DNA of 64,000 nucleotides, from positions 98,774 through 162,773 of the forward strand of contig JBNMLP010000003.1 of NCBI GenBank assembly GCA_050874905.1, read 5' to 3'. The notes under the pieces were generated by a model. It was not told where the DNA came from and searched no databases. It saw only the letters and a list, made by a program, of their open reading frames with translations. Position numbers and translations under genes: made by a program. The DNA comes from NC2004 sp050874905. GTDB lineage: Bacteria > Bacillota > Clostridia > Lachnospirales > Lachnospiraceae. Every line of letters begins with the position of its first letter. The first letter of the stretch is position 1. Shown one piece after another: positions 26,419 to 34,207 of this stretch.

Positions 26419-27684
26419 ATGAGCACAGAACAGAAAACAGTGTCTTTTATCACACTGGGTTGTAAGGTAAATCAATATGAATCCGATGGAATGGCGGAGC
26501 TGTTAAAGAAGGCAGGATATAAGATCGTGCCGGATCAGACGCCGAGTGATGTTACGGTAGTAAATACCTGTGCCGTTACCAATATCGCGTCCAGAAAGTC
26601 CAGACAGATGATGCATCGTGCCAAAAAGCGGAATCCGGATACCGTGCTGGTGGCAGCAGGCTGTTATATACAGAGCATAGAAAAAGAACTGGAGCAGCTC
26701 CCGGAAGTGGACATTTTCTTAGGGAACAATCAGAAAAATGAAATTGCTGCATTCTTGCAGGAGTATTTTGCCGGACGGGGAGAAAGTCCCCATTTGATCG
26801 ACATCAACCATTCTTCTGCTTATGAAGAATTTTCCATTGGGGCAACAAAGGAACATACGAGAGCCTATGTAAAGATTCAGGATGGCTGTAACCAGTTCTG
26901 TTCCTATTGTATCATTCCTTATGTCAGAGGCCGGGTGCGTTCCCGCCGGATGGAAGATATAATAAAAGAAGCGGTTACACTTGCTATGGATGGATACGAG
27001 GAGCTTGTTTTAACTGGTATTCATATCAGCTCTTACGGAGTGGACATGACACCAAAAACAGACCTGCTTACGCTGCTGAAAGAGCTTCATAAGGTAAATG
27101 GGATCAAGCGGATCCGGTTAGGGTCGTTAGAACCAGGGATCATTACGGAGTCCTTTGTAGAAGCGATTTCCAATATGCCAAAGATCTGCCCGCATTTTCA
27201 TTTGTCCCTGCAAAGTGGGGCGGAAGCTACCTTAAAGCGTATGAACCGCAAATATACGGCAAAGCAGTACCGGGAAAAGTGTGAGCTGTTACGCCGCTAT
27301 TATGATGATCCGGCACTTACCACGGATGTGATCGTGGGATTTCCGGGAGAAACGGACGAAGAGTTTGAAGAAACTTATGCTTATTTAAAGGCATTGCAAT
27401 TATATGAGATCCATGTATTTCCGTACTCTGTGCGGGAAGGAACGGTGGCGGCAAAGATGCCGGATCAGGTAGACGGAAACGTGAAAAAACAGCGGTTGAA
27501 CCGGCTGCTTGCCCTGACCAGACAGCAAAAACGTGAATATGAAGCAAAGTTTGATCCAAACGATCTTTCTGTTCTTTATGAGGAAACGGTAGAGATTGAC
27601 GGGGAGAAATATGAGGTAGGACATAGCCCGAACTATATTAAGGTGGGACGCTGCCTTGCTACAAATGAGTTGAAATTTCTTTGA
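26419..27684 (+). CDS. mtaB: tRNA (t6A37) methylthiotransferase MtaB
   Basis: Radical-SAM enzyme that converts t6A to ms2t6A at position 37 of certain tRNAs. The 421 residues have an N-terminal UPF0004 domain with its three conserved cysteines (LGCKVNQYES, NTCAVTNIASRKSRQ, AAGCYIQ) and the radical-SAM motif CNQFCSYCIIPYVRGRVRSR. The YIKV...C-terminal segment is short for a TRAM domain. CKVNQYE and TNIASRKSRQ favour MtaB over MiaB or RimO. It is a stand-alone gene, with the promoter of the ireB operon embedded in its last codons. Confidence 0.93.
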   Translation: MSTEQKTVSFITLGCKVNQYESDGMAELLKKAGYKIVPDQTPSDVTVVNTCAVTNIASRKSRQMMHRAKKRNPDTVLVAAGCYIQSIEKELEQLPEVDIFLGNNQKNEIAAFLQEYFAGRGESPHLIDINHSSAYEEFSIGATKEHTRAYVKIQDGCNQFCSYCIIPYVRGRVRSRRMEDIIKEAVTLAMDGYEELVLTGIHISSYGVDMTPKTDLLTLLKELHKVNGIKRIRLGSLEPGIITESFVEAISNMPKICPHFHLSLQSGAEATLKRMNRKYTAKQYREKCELLRRYYDDPALTTDVIVGFPGETDEEFEETYAYLKALQLYEIHVFPYSVREGTVAAKMPDQVDGNVKKQRLNRLLALTRQQKREYEAKFDPNDLSVLYEETVEIDGEKYEVGHSPNYIKVGRCLATNELKFL

Positions 27685-27698
27685 AAATAAGGTATAGT
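27670..27698 (+). promoter_or_regulatory. sigma-A promoter of the ireB-ruvX operon
   Basis: TTGAAA (27670-27675), a 17-base spacer and TATAGT (27693-27698). The -35 lies inside the end of mtaB. Confidence 0.78.
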
Positions 27699-27727
27699 AG
27701 AAGTACTAGGAAAAGGACGTGATAAAG

Positions 27728-27982
27728 ATGGACAACAATACACAGTATTTTAAAACAGTGCGAGAGCCTGACCTTGATGTGCATCAGATTTTAGAGCAGG
27801 TGTATGCTGCCCTGACCGAAAAAGGATATAATCCGGTGAACCAGATCGTGGGATATGTCATGAGTGGAGATCCGACTTATATTACCAGTCATAAGAATGC
27901 CAGAAGCCTGATTATGAAGGTAGAGCGTGACGAGATTATTGAAGGCTTATTAGAGTATTATATTGATACCAGATTGAAGTAA
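27728..27982 (+). CDS. ireB: IreB family regulatory phosphoprotein
   Basis: An 84-residue protein of the IreB (UPF0297) family, in Enterococcus a negative regulator of cephalosporin resistance phosphorylated by the Ser/Thr kinase IreK. ATG at 27728 is preferred to the GTG at 27719 because the AAAAGGA site is too close to the latter. Conserved stretches are TQYFKTVREPDLDVHQIL, YNPVNQIVGYVMSGDP and YITSHKNARSLI. The Thr residues near the N-terminus (DNNTQYFKT) sit where IreB is phosphorylated. It is followed ten bases later by ruvX, as in many Firmicutes (yrzL-yrrK). Confidence 0.92.
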   Translation: MDNNTQYFKTVREPDLDVHQILEQVYAALTEKGYNPVNQIVGYVMSGDPTYITSHKNARSLIMKVERDEIIEGLLEYYIDTRLK

Positions 27983-27992
27983 TGGGGAACGT

Positions 27993-28418
27993 ATGAGAGT
28001 ATTAGGGTTAGATTACGGAACAGTAACGGTTGGCGTAGCGGTAAGTGACCGACTTGGTATCACGGCACAGGAACTTACCACGATCGTGCGCAAGCAGCCG
28101 AATAAGCTGCGCAAAACCTATGCACAGATTGAAGAACTGATCAAAGAGTATGAGGTTGGAACAATTGTACTTGGCCTTCCGAAGAACATGAACAATACGG
28201 AAGGTGACCGGGTAAGAGATACGAAGGAATTTAAGGAAGCACTGGAGCGTAGAACAGGTCTTCCTGTTGTGTTATGGGATGAACGGCTAACAACCGTGGA
28301 ATCAGAACGGATTTTAAAAGAATGTAAGGTAAGACGAGAGAATAGAAAAGCAGTGATCGACCAGATAGCAGCAGCGATCATATTGCAGAATTATTTGGAT
28401 GCGTCTTCAAAAAGATAG
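27993..28418 (+). CDS. ruvX: Holliday junction resolvase-like / pre-16S rRNA nuclease
   Basis: A 141-residue RNase H-fold protein of the YqgF/RuvX family, thought to trim the 5' end of pre-16S rRNA, with possible recombination roles. Motifs: LGLDYGTVTVGVAVSD with the first catalytic Asp, VLGLPKNMNNTEGDR, WDERLTTVESERIL and the C-terminal IDQIAAAIILQNYLD with the last Asp. It sits between ireB and the DUF1292 gene in the conserved yrzL-yrrK-yrzB order. Confidence 0.93.
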   Translation: MRVLGLDYGTVTVGVAVSDRLGITAQELTTIVRKQPNKLRKTYAQIEELIKEYEVGTIVLGLPKNMNNTEGDRVRDTKEFKEALERRTGLPVVLWDERLTTVESERILKECKVRRENRKAVIDQIAAAIILQNYLDASSKR

Positions 28419-28429
28419 GAAGAATAGTT

Positions 28430-28711
28430 ATGAGTAAAAAAGAAAATACCATTACAATGGTAGCCGAAGACGGTGAAGAGATTGTATTTGAAGTAGTGGA
28501 ACAGACAACGATCGCAGGTCAGAATTACCTGCTTGTGACTGATGCCAAAGAAGAGGACGAGGATGGAACTGCCTATATCATGAAAGAGGTTTTCGCAGGC
28601 AGTGCAGACAGTATGGGGACGTATGAATTTGTGGAGGAAGAGCAGGAACTTTTGAGCATCTCCAAAGTATTTGAGGAACTATTAGAAGACACAGATATTG
28701 AAACGAAGTAA
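28430..28711 (+). CDS. DUF1292 family acidic protein
   Basis: A 93-residue, strongly acidic protein of the DUF1292 (YrzB) family: ENTITMVAEDGEEIVFEVVEQTTIAGQNYLLV is followed by an Asp/Glu-rich stretch and YEFVEEEQE. The function is unknown. It is almost always found next to ruvX, as here, 11 bases on. Confidence 0.88.
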   Translation: MSKKENTITMVAEDGEEIVFEVVEQTTIAGQNYLLVTDAKEEDEDGTAYIMKEVFAGSADSMGTYEFVEEEQELLSISKVFEELLEDTDIETK

Positions 28712-28944
28712 GCTGTGTTTCTTTTTATAGAGAAATAGTCATGTGAAAACGAAGCAAGAAACATTCCGGGAGGAAGGTATCTTTCTTCTTTGATCATGCG
28801 TGAAATGAAATCGTGCGGGCATAATAGGAAAAGAGTAGATCGTGCTAGGAAGCAGTAGTTTCCTATGCGTTTTTTTCGTGTGTTTTAGATACGGTTTGGA
28901 AGAATGAAATGAAGGAATATGAGAAAGGATTGAAGTAAGAAAGT
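28712..28944. other. intergenic region with possible terminator before the RNase J gene
   Basis: These 233 bases have no gene. Near the middle (28841-28876) an imperfect hairpin CTAGGAA...TTTCCTATG is followed by seven T's and is a plausible terminator of the ireB operon. I could not find a convincing promoter for the RNase J gene in the rest. Confidence 0.5.
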
Positions 28945-30846
28945 ATGTTGAAAGGAACAAAACAACCAAAAACGGAGAAGGAAAAGGATAAGAAGATAGA
29001 AAAGAAAACAGAGCGTAAACCGATGAAACGCAATGAAAAAAAGAATGATAAAGACAAAAGAAACGATGCCAAAAGGGTAGAACGGAAGAACGATCGCAAA
29101 ACAGAGGGAAAACGAAACGACAAAAAAAGTGACAAGAAATTTGAGAAGCGTCCGTTTAAGAAGACAGAGAATAAGCCGAAAGAAGTGGCAGTCAATAAAG
29201 AAAAGATCAAGATCATTCCACTTGGTGGATTAGAGCAGATCGGTATGAACATCACGGCATTTGAATACGGTGACAGCATTGTGGTAGTAGACTGTGGCCT
29301 GGCATTTCCGGAGGATGATATGCTGGGAATCGATTTAGTGATCCCGGATGTAAGCTACTTAAAGGAAAATGCACACAAGGTAAAAGGATTAGTCATCACA
29401 CATGGTCATGAGGATCATATTGGTGCGATCCCATTTGTAGAAAAGGAACTCAATATCCCGATCTATGCGACAAAACTGACAATGGGAATCATTGAGCATA
29501 AGTTAAAAGAACATGGTTTGATGCAGAGTGTCAAACGTAAAGTAGTGTCATATGGACAGTTTATCAATCTGGGCTGCTTTAGGATTGAATTTATCCGCAC
29601 CAATCACAGTATTGTAGATGCAGCTGCATTGGCGATCTATACTCCGGCAGGTGTGATTGTACATACCGGAGATTTCAAAGTAGATTATACCCCGGTATTT
29701 GGAGATGCCATCGACTTACAGCGGTTTGCAGAGTTGGGAAAGAAGGGTGTGCTCGCACTGATGTGTGACAGTACCAATGTGATGCGGCCGGGCTTTACCC
29801 CGTCAGAAAGCACGATGGGAAAAACCTTTGACAATCTGTTTGCCAATAACAAAGAACACCGTCTGATCATTGCAACATTTGCATCCAATGTAGACCGTGT
29901 GCAGCAGATCATCAACTCGGCATATAAATATGGACGCAAGGTAGTCATTGAGGGACGTTCCATGGTCAATATCATTACAACGGCGAACGAACTCGGTTAT
30001 ATCAATATTCCGGATCAGACGCTGATCGATATTGATGAACTGAAGAATTATACAGACGATCAGGTGGTGCTCATTACCACCGGAAGCCAGGGAGAAACGA
30101 TGGCAGCACTTTCCCGTATGGCAAATGATATGCACCGGAAGGTATCGATCAAGCCGAACGATACGGTCATTTTAAGCTCCAGTCCGATTCCTGGAAATGA
30201 AAAATCGGTATCCCGGATCATTAATGAACTGTCTATGCGTGGTGCCAAGGTGATCTTTCAGGATACGCATGTATCTGGCCACGCCTGTCAGGAGGAGATC
30301 AAGCTGATTTATTCTCTCACCAAACCGGAGTATGCGATCCCGGTACATGGAGAATACCAGCATTTGATGGCGCACCGGGATCTTGCGATCTCAATGGGAA
30401 TTCCAAAAGAAAATGTGGTTATTTTCTCTTCCGGTGATGTATTGGAAATTGGACAGGAGAGTGCCAAGGTTGTGGGAAAAGTTCCGGCAGAGGGCATTTT
30501 TGTAGATGGACTGGGTGTTGGTGATGTAGGAAATATCGTCTTACGCGACCGCCAGCAGTTGTCACAAAATGGATTGATCATTGTGGTTGTGACACTGGAG
30601 CGTGATTCCAACCAGATCTTAGCAGGTCCGGATCTTGTGTCTCGTGGTTTTGTCTATGTAAGAGAGTCAGAGGATCTGATGGAAGAATGCAGACAGGTCG
30701 TATCCGATGCTTTAGATGACTGTCTTTACCGCAATGTAACAGACTGGTCAAGGATCAAATCTGTTATTCGCGATTCCTTAAGTGGATATTTGTGGAAAAA
30801 GACCAAACGTAATCCGATGATCCTGCCGATTATCAACGAGGTATAA
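28945..30846 (+). CDS. ribonuclease J with basic N-terminal extension
   Basis: Metallo-beta-lactamase/beta-CASP RNase that processes and degrades mRNA and rRNA by 5'-3' exo- and endonucleolytic cleavage. Catalytic motifs are HGHEDH (His153, His155, Asp157, His158), and further on IIEGRSMVN, VLITTGSQGE and VHGEYQHL. Family members are about 555 residues; this one has 633 because of an N-terminal tail of some 85 residues made almost entirely of Lys, Arg, Glu, Asp and Asn. The tail is probably disordered and may bind RNA. J1 or J2 cannot be told apart here. A YlbF-like gene follows two bases later. Confidence 0.93.
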   Translation: MLKGTKQPKTEKEKDKKIEKKTERKPMKRNEKKNDKDKRNDAKRVERKNDRKTEGKRNDKKSDKKFEKRPFKKTENKPKEVAVNKEKIKIIPLGGLEQIGMNITAFEYGDSIVVVDCGLAFPEDDMLGIDLVIPDVSYLKENAHKVKGLVITHGHEDHIGAIPFVEKELNIPIYATKLTMGIIEHKLKEHGLMQSVKRKVVSYGQFINLGCFRIEFIRTNHSIVDAAALAIYTPAGVIVHTGDFKVDYTPVFGDAIDLQRFAELGKKGVLALMCDSTNVMRPGFTPSESTMGKTFDNLFANNKEHRLIIATFASNVDRVQQIINSAYKYGRKVVIEGRSMVNIITTANELGYINIPDQTLIDIDELKNYTDDQVVLITTGSQGETMAALSRMANDMHRKVSIKPNDTVILSSSPIPGNEKSVSRIINELSMRGAKVIFQDTHVSGHACQEEIKLIYSLTKPEYAIPVHGEYQHLMAHRDLAISMGIPKENVVIFSSGDVLEIGQESAKVVGKVPAEGIFVDGLGVGDVGNIVLRDRQQLSQNGLIIVVVTLERDSNQILAGPDLVSRGFVYVRESEDLMEECRQVVSDALDDCLYRNVTDWSRIKSVIRDSLSGYLWKKTKRNPMILPIINEV

Positions 30847-30848
30847 GT

Positions 30849-31190
30849 ATGAATAATGTAATGTATCAGACCAAATTGCTCAATAAGGAATTGAAACGGA
30901 GCAATGAATACAATCAGTATGTGAGAGTGCTCGGCAATCTGAAGGCACATCCCGATCTGTATGCACGCACGCTGGAATTTCAACGGCGCAGCATGCATTT
31001 GCAGAGCGGTGCAGATTACAATACGTTAGAGGAAGTCGGACACTTAAGAAAAGAATTTGAAGATATATTGAATCAGCCCGTGGTGATTGATTTCCTTGGT
31101 GCAGAGCAGCGTGTAGTGAATATGCTCAAACGTACACAGGAGGGGATTTTAGAGGGAATCGAGCTGGAAACAGCAGCGATGGACGAATAA
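30849..31190 (+). CDS. YlbF/YmcA-family protein
   Basis: A 113-residue, mainly helical protein of the Com_YlbF type (ELKRSNEYNQYVRVLGNLKAH, LRKEFEDILNQPVV). In Bacillus YlbF, YmcA and YaaT form a complex that guides RNase Y cleavage and affects competence and sporulation. Here it directly follows an RNase J gene with a two-base gap, which points to a role in RNA turnover (inference). GAGGT inside the previous stop region acts as the ribosome binding site. Confidence 0.8.
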   Translation: MNNVMYQTKLLNKELKRSNEYNQYVRVLGNLKAHPDLYARTLEFQRRSMHLQSGADYNTLEEVGHLRKEFEDILNQPVVIDFLGAEQRVVNMLKRTQEGILEGIELETAAMDE

Positions 31191-31209
31191 GGGAAATGAG
31201 GTGAGCCGG

Positions 31210-31584
31210 ATGTCAAAGAAAAAGGTATTGGGAGCCGTGGGCGGCATGTTAAATCTTCTGATTGCCTGCGTGATCATTGTATTGGCTTTTTATATTTGTG
31301 TTGCGGCTTACCGGATTGCCTATCAGGTATTTTCCAATCCGGTCTGCGATAAAACGAGTACCTTTACCCACATGGTATCAGTGGAGAAAGGGGAGAGCAA
31401 ACGGGAGATCGCAAAGGAGCTGGAAAAGGCGGGGATCATCAAAGACAGCCGGGTGTGGTATATCCGCCTGATGCTGTCTGCGTATAAAAATAAGATTCAG
31501 CCGGGACAGTATGAGTTGTCTGCTTCGATGGATATGGATACCACCTTTCAGATACTATCAAAGGAAACGGCGGAGGAACAGTGA
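31210..31584 (+). CDS. MltG-like membrane protein lacking the catalytic domain
   Basis: The ATG at 31210 has AGGTGA at a good distance and is preferred to the GTG at 31201; this gives 124 residues. One membrane helix (about 12-38) is followed by an extracytoplasmic module SVEKGESKREIAKELEKAGI...IQPGQYELSASMDMDTTFQIL, the LysM-like N-terminal part of the YceG/MltG family. Normal MltG is about 340 residues or more and carries a catalytic Glu in its C-terminal domain; that domain is missing without a sign of a frameshift. It may bind glycan or act as a regulator. Its place before trmR matches yrrL in Bacillus. The TGA overlaps the next ATG by one base. Confidence 0.78.
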   Translation: MSKKKVLGAVGGMLNLLIACVIIVLAFYICVAAYRIAYQVFSNPVCDKTSTFTHMVSVEKGESKREIAKELEKAGIIKDSRVWYIRLMLSAYKNKIQPGQYELSASMDMDTTFQILSKETAEEQ

Positions 31585-32243
31585 TGATCGTAGAGGAACA
31601 TGTACAGGCATTTATCAATTCTCTGAATGAAGAGGAAAACAGTTTGATACAGGAATTAGAGCAGGAGGCACATGAACATCATGTGCCTATTATTCGTCCT
31701 GAGACCAGACAGCTGCTGCGCTTTTTGCTTCGGCTGCACCGGCCGCAGCGGGTGCTGGAGATTGGAACGGCGATTGGATATTCTGCAACGATCATGGCGG
31801 CGGAGCTCGCCGAAGGGGGCAGGATCGATACGATCGAGCGGAATGAAGGACGATATGAGCGGGCGATGTATCATTTGAAACGGGCAGGGCTTTTGGATGT
31901 TGTGACGGTTCACTTTGGAGATGCCCTTGATATATTGAAACAGTTAAAGAAGCCGTATGATTTCATTTTTATGGATGCGGCGAAGGGGCAGTATCAGAAT
32001 TTCTTTGATCTTTGCGCTGGTCAGTTAAATCCGGGAGGCCTTCTGGTATGTGATAATATCTTGCAGGAAGGATCTGTCGGCCAGTCCCGGTATGCGGTCA
32101 CAAGAAGAGATCATACGGTACATGCCAGAATGCGGGAATTTCTATATGAGATCAAACACAAGAAAGGATTTGATACAGTGATCCTTCCGGTAGGAGATGG
32201 AGTCGCTGTGTTGCGGAAAGTGGAATCAAAGGAGGATGTGTAA
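31584..32243 (+). CDS. trmR: SAM-dependent O-methyltransferase, probable tRNA ho5U methyltransferase TrmR
   Basis: A 219-residue class I O-methyltransferase of the COMT/YrrM type with EIGTAIGYSATIMA (SAM motif I), IDTIERNEGRYERA, and FIFMDAAKGQYQNFF with the metal-binding Asp, followed by CDNIL. Bacillus YrrM (TrmR) methylates 5-hydroxyuridine in tRNA to mo5U, and its partner U32 proteins make the hydroxyuridine. Here too a U32 gene follows at once, with TAATG overlap, so the same role is likely. The start ATG at 31584 has GGAGGA six bases upstream; GTG at 31581 would be too close. Confidence 0.82.
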   Translation: MIVEEHVQAFINSLNEEENSLIQELEQEAHEHHVPIIRPETRQLLRFLLRLHRPQRVLEIGTAIGYSATIMAAELAEGGRIDTIERNEGRYERAMYHLKRAGLLDVVTVHFGDALDILKQLKKPYDFIFMDAAKGQYQNFFDLCAGQLNPGGLLVCDNILQEGSVGQSRYAVTRRDHTVHARMREFLYEIKHKKGFDTVILPVGDGVAVLRKVESKEDV

Positions 32244-33499
32244 TGGAACGAAAGAAACCGGAATTGTTGCTGCCTGCAAGCAGCTTGGAAGTATTGAAAA
32301 CAGCAGTGTTATATGGAGCAGATGCAGTCTATATCGGTGGAGAAATGTTTGGACTTCGTGCCAATGCACACAATTTCGACCGCCCGCAGATGGAAGAGGC
32401 AATTTCCTATGCGCATGCGCATGGAGTAAAGGTATATGTTACCGTAAATATTGTGGCGCATAACGAGGATCTTGCCGGAGTAGAGGTGTATCTAAATGAA
32501 TTAAAAGAGATCAAACCGGATGCGTTGATCATTTCGGATCCTGGTATTTTCAGTCTGGCACGAAAGATCATCCCGGATATGGAGATCCATATCAGTACAC
32601 AGGCAAATAACTGCAACTATGGCACGTATCGTTTCTGGTATGAGCTTGGAGCAAAGCGTGTGGTATCTGCCAGAGAACTTTCCGTGGCAGAGATTGCGGA
32701 CATCAGGGCACACATACCAGAAGATCTGGAGATTGAAACCTTTGTGCATGGTGCGATGTGCATTTCTTATTCCGGAAGATGTCTGCTCAGTAACTATTTT
32801 ACCGGAAGAGATGCCAATCAGGGAGCGTGTACGCACCCTTGCAGATGGAAATATTATGTGATGGAGGAGCAGCGCCCGGGAGAATTTCTGCCAGTGGAAG
32901 AAAATGAGCGGGGAACTTACATTTTTAATTCCAAAGACCTTTGTATGATCGACCATATTCCGGAGCTTGTGGAAGCTGGTATTGACAGTTTTAAAGTAGA
33001 GGGGCGGATGAAGACGGCGCTTTATGTTGCGACCGTGGCAAGCGTTTACCGCCGTGCGATCGATGATTATTTCAAGGATCCGGCACTGTATGAAGCCAAT
33101 CGTCCTGTTTATCAGGAGGAGATCTGTAAATGCACGTATCGACAGTTTACAACCGGTTTCTTCTTTGGAAAGCCAACACATGAAACACAGATTTACGATT
33201 CCAACACTTATGTACGGGAATATACGTATCTTGGAAGGATTGAACAGATAGAAGAAAACGGGGAAATTGTGCTTACCCAGCGCAACAAGTTTTCGGTAGG
33301 AGAAACGGTAGAACTGATGAAAGAAGATGGATTTTATCAGGAATTTACCGTAAGCCGTATCCTTGATGAAAAGGGAAACGAGATGGAGAGCGCGCCGCAC
33401 CCAAAACAGAAGATTACGGTAAGCTTGAAATCAAAGGATGGCAGTGAGGCAGAGTATAAAGTAGGACTTTTGCTTCGCAAACCAGAGGAAACATGTTAA
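32243..33499 (+). CDS. trhP: U32 family peptidase-like protein, probable tRNA hydroxylation protein
   Basis: A 418-residue U32 family protein. Visible motifs are PELLLPASSLEVLKTAVLYG, YVTVNIVAHN, the family signature ETFVHGAMCISYSGRCLLSN and the cysteine motif QGACTHPCRWKYYV, which fits an iron-sulfur site. U32 proteins once called collagenases are now linked to prephenate-dependent hydroxylation of tRNA uridine 34 (TrhP/TrhP1-P2). Overlap with the O-methyltransferase gene by one base supports that role. Bacillus has two copies; only one is present here. Confidence 0.85.
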   Translation: MERKKPELLLPASSLEVLKTAVLYGADAVYIGGEMFGLRANAHNFDRPQMEEAISYAHAHGVKVYVTVNIVAHNEDLAGVEVYLNELKEIKPDALIISDPGIFSLARKIIPDMEIHISTQANNCNYGTYRFWYELGAKRVVSARELSVAEIADIRAHIPEDLEIETFVHGAMCISYSGRCLLSNYFTGRDANQGACTHPCRWKYYVMEEQRPGEFLPVEENERGTYIFNSKDLCMIDHIPELVEAGIDSFKVEGRMKTALYVATVASVYRRAIDDYFKDPALYEANRPVYQEEICKCTYRQFTTGFFFGKPTHETQIYDSNTYVREYTYLGRIEQIEENGEIVLTQRNKFSVGETVELMKEDGFYQEFTVSRILDEKGNEMESAPHPKQKITVSLKSKDGSEAEYKVGLLLRKPEETC

Positions 33500-33569
33500 A
33501 ATAAAAGTGGAAAAGCACAAAATCCGCCCGCACACATAAACTATACAAAGATGTGCTTGAGGTGCCGGA

Positions 33570-34196
33570 TTGCAGCCATTTCTTGCCCCGTTATCAAAAG
33601 CAGAGGAGAAGCAGTATATCAAAGCACTCAGTGCCGGAGATAAAAATGCGAGAAATAAACTGATCGAACACAACATGCGTTTAGTCGCTCACGTTGTCAA
33701 AAAATACGTTAATGCCTACACAGAACAGGAAGACCTTCTGGTCATTGGAGTGGTAGGACTGCTAAAAGCAGTAGATACCTATGATGAAACAAAGGGGAAT
33801 CACCTGGCAACTTATGCGGTTCGCTGTATTGAAAATGAGATTTTGATGCAGCTTCGGCAGGAGAGGAAGATCAGCCGGGAAGTGTCCATATATGAACCCC
33901 TTGGCAAAGATAAGGATGGAAATGAAACCAGCCTGATGGATATGTTGGAAAGTGCAACACCGGATGTTTTGGAAACTATCGAGAAAAAAGAGCATCTGGG
34001 TAAGATCCCCGAATTTATGAAGCAGGCACTGTCGCAGAGAGAACAGGAATTGATCCGTCTGCGCTATGGTTTGTTTGGAGAAGAAATTCATACCCAGAAA
34101 GAAGTGGGGGCACTATTTGGAATCAGCCGATCCTATGTTTCAAGAATGGAGAAAAAAGCACTGAAAAAACTGAGACAGTGCTACGAAGTGCAGTGA
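33570..34196 (+). CDS. sigK: sporulation sigma-K-like RNA polymerase sigma factor, no pro-sequence
   Basis: A 208-residue sigma-70 family factor. Region 2 has LIEHNMRLVAHVVKKYVNAY, DLLVIGVVGLLKAVDTYDETKG and YAVRCIENEILM; region 4 ends in TQKEVGALFGISRSYVSRMEKKALKKL. PLGKDKDGNETSLMDML is the sigma-E/sigma-K type spacer, and the start of the match aligns with mature sigma-K. The upstream frame has a stop four codons before TTG 33570, so there is no room for the cleavable pro-peptide of Bacillus pro-sigma-K. GAGGTG lies just before the TTG. Uncertain: sigma-E or another SigK-like factor. Confidence 0.75.
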   Translation: MQPFLAPLSKAEEKQYIKALSAGDKNARNKLIEHNMRLVAHVVKKYVNAYTEQEDLLVIGVVGLLKAVDTYDETKGNHLATYAVRCIENEILMQLRQERKISREVSIYEPLGKDKDGNETSLMDMLESATPDVLETIEKKEHLGKIPEFMKQALSQREQELIRLRYGLFGEEIHTQKEVGALFGISRSYVSRMEKKALKKLRQCYEVQ

Positions 34197-34207
34197 GGAG
34201 GAGCGTT

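Noticed and set aside
28739..28969. Short minus-strand frames between the DUF1292 and RNase J genes
   Set aside because: Low-complexity Phe/Ser/Leu peptides, partly the reverse of the Lys-rich RNase J start, without ribosome binding sites.
32501..33400. 299-codon frame antisense to the U32 gene
   Set aside because: It overlaps a confident gene completely, with composition (Ile/Phe/Cys/His-rich) that reflects complementary codons and no conserved motif.
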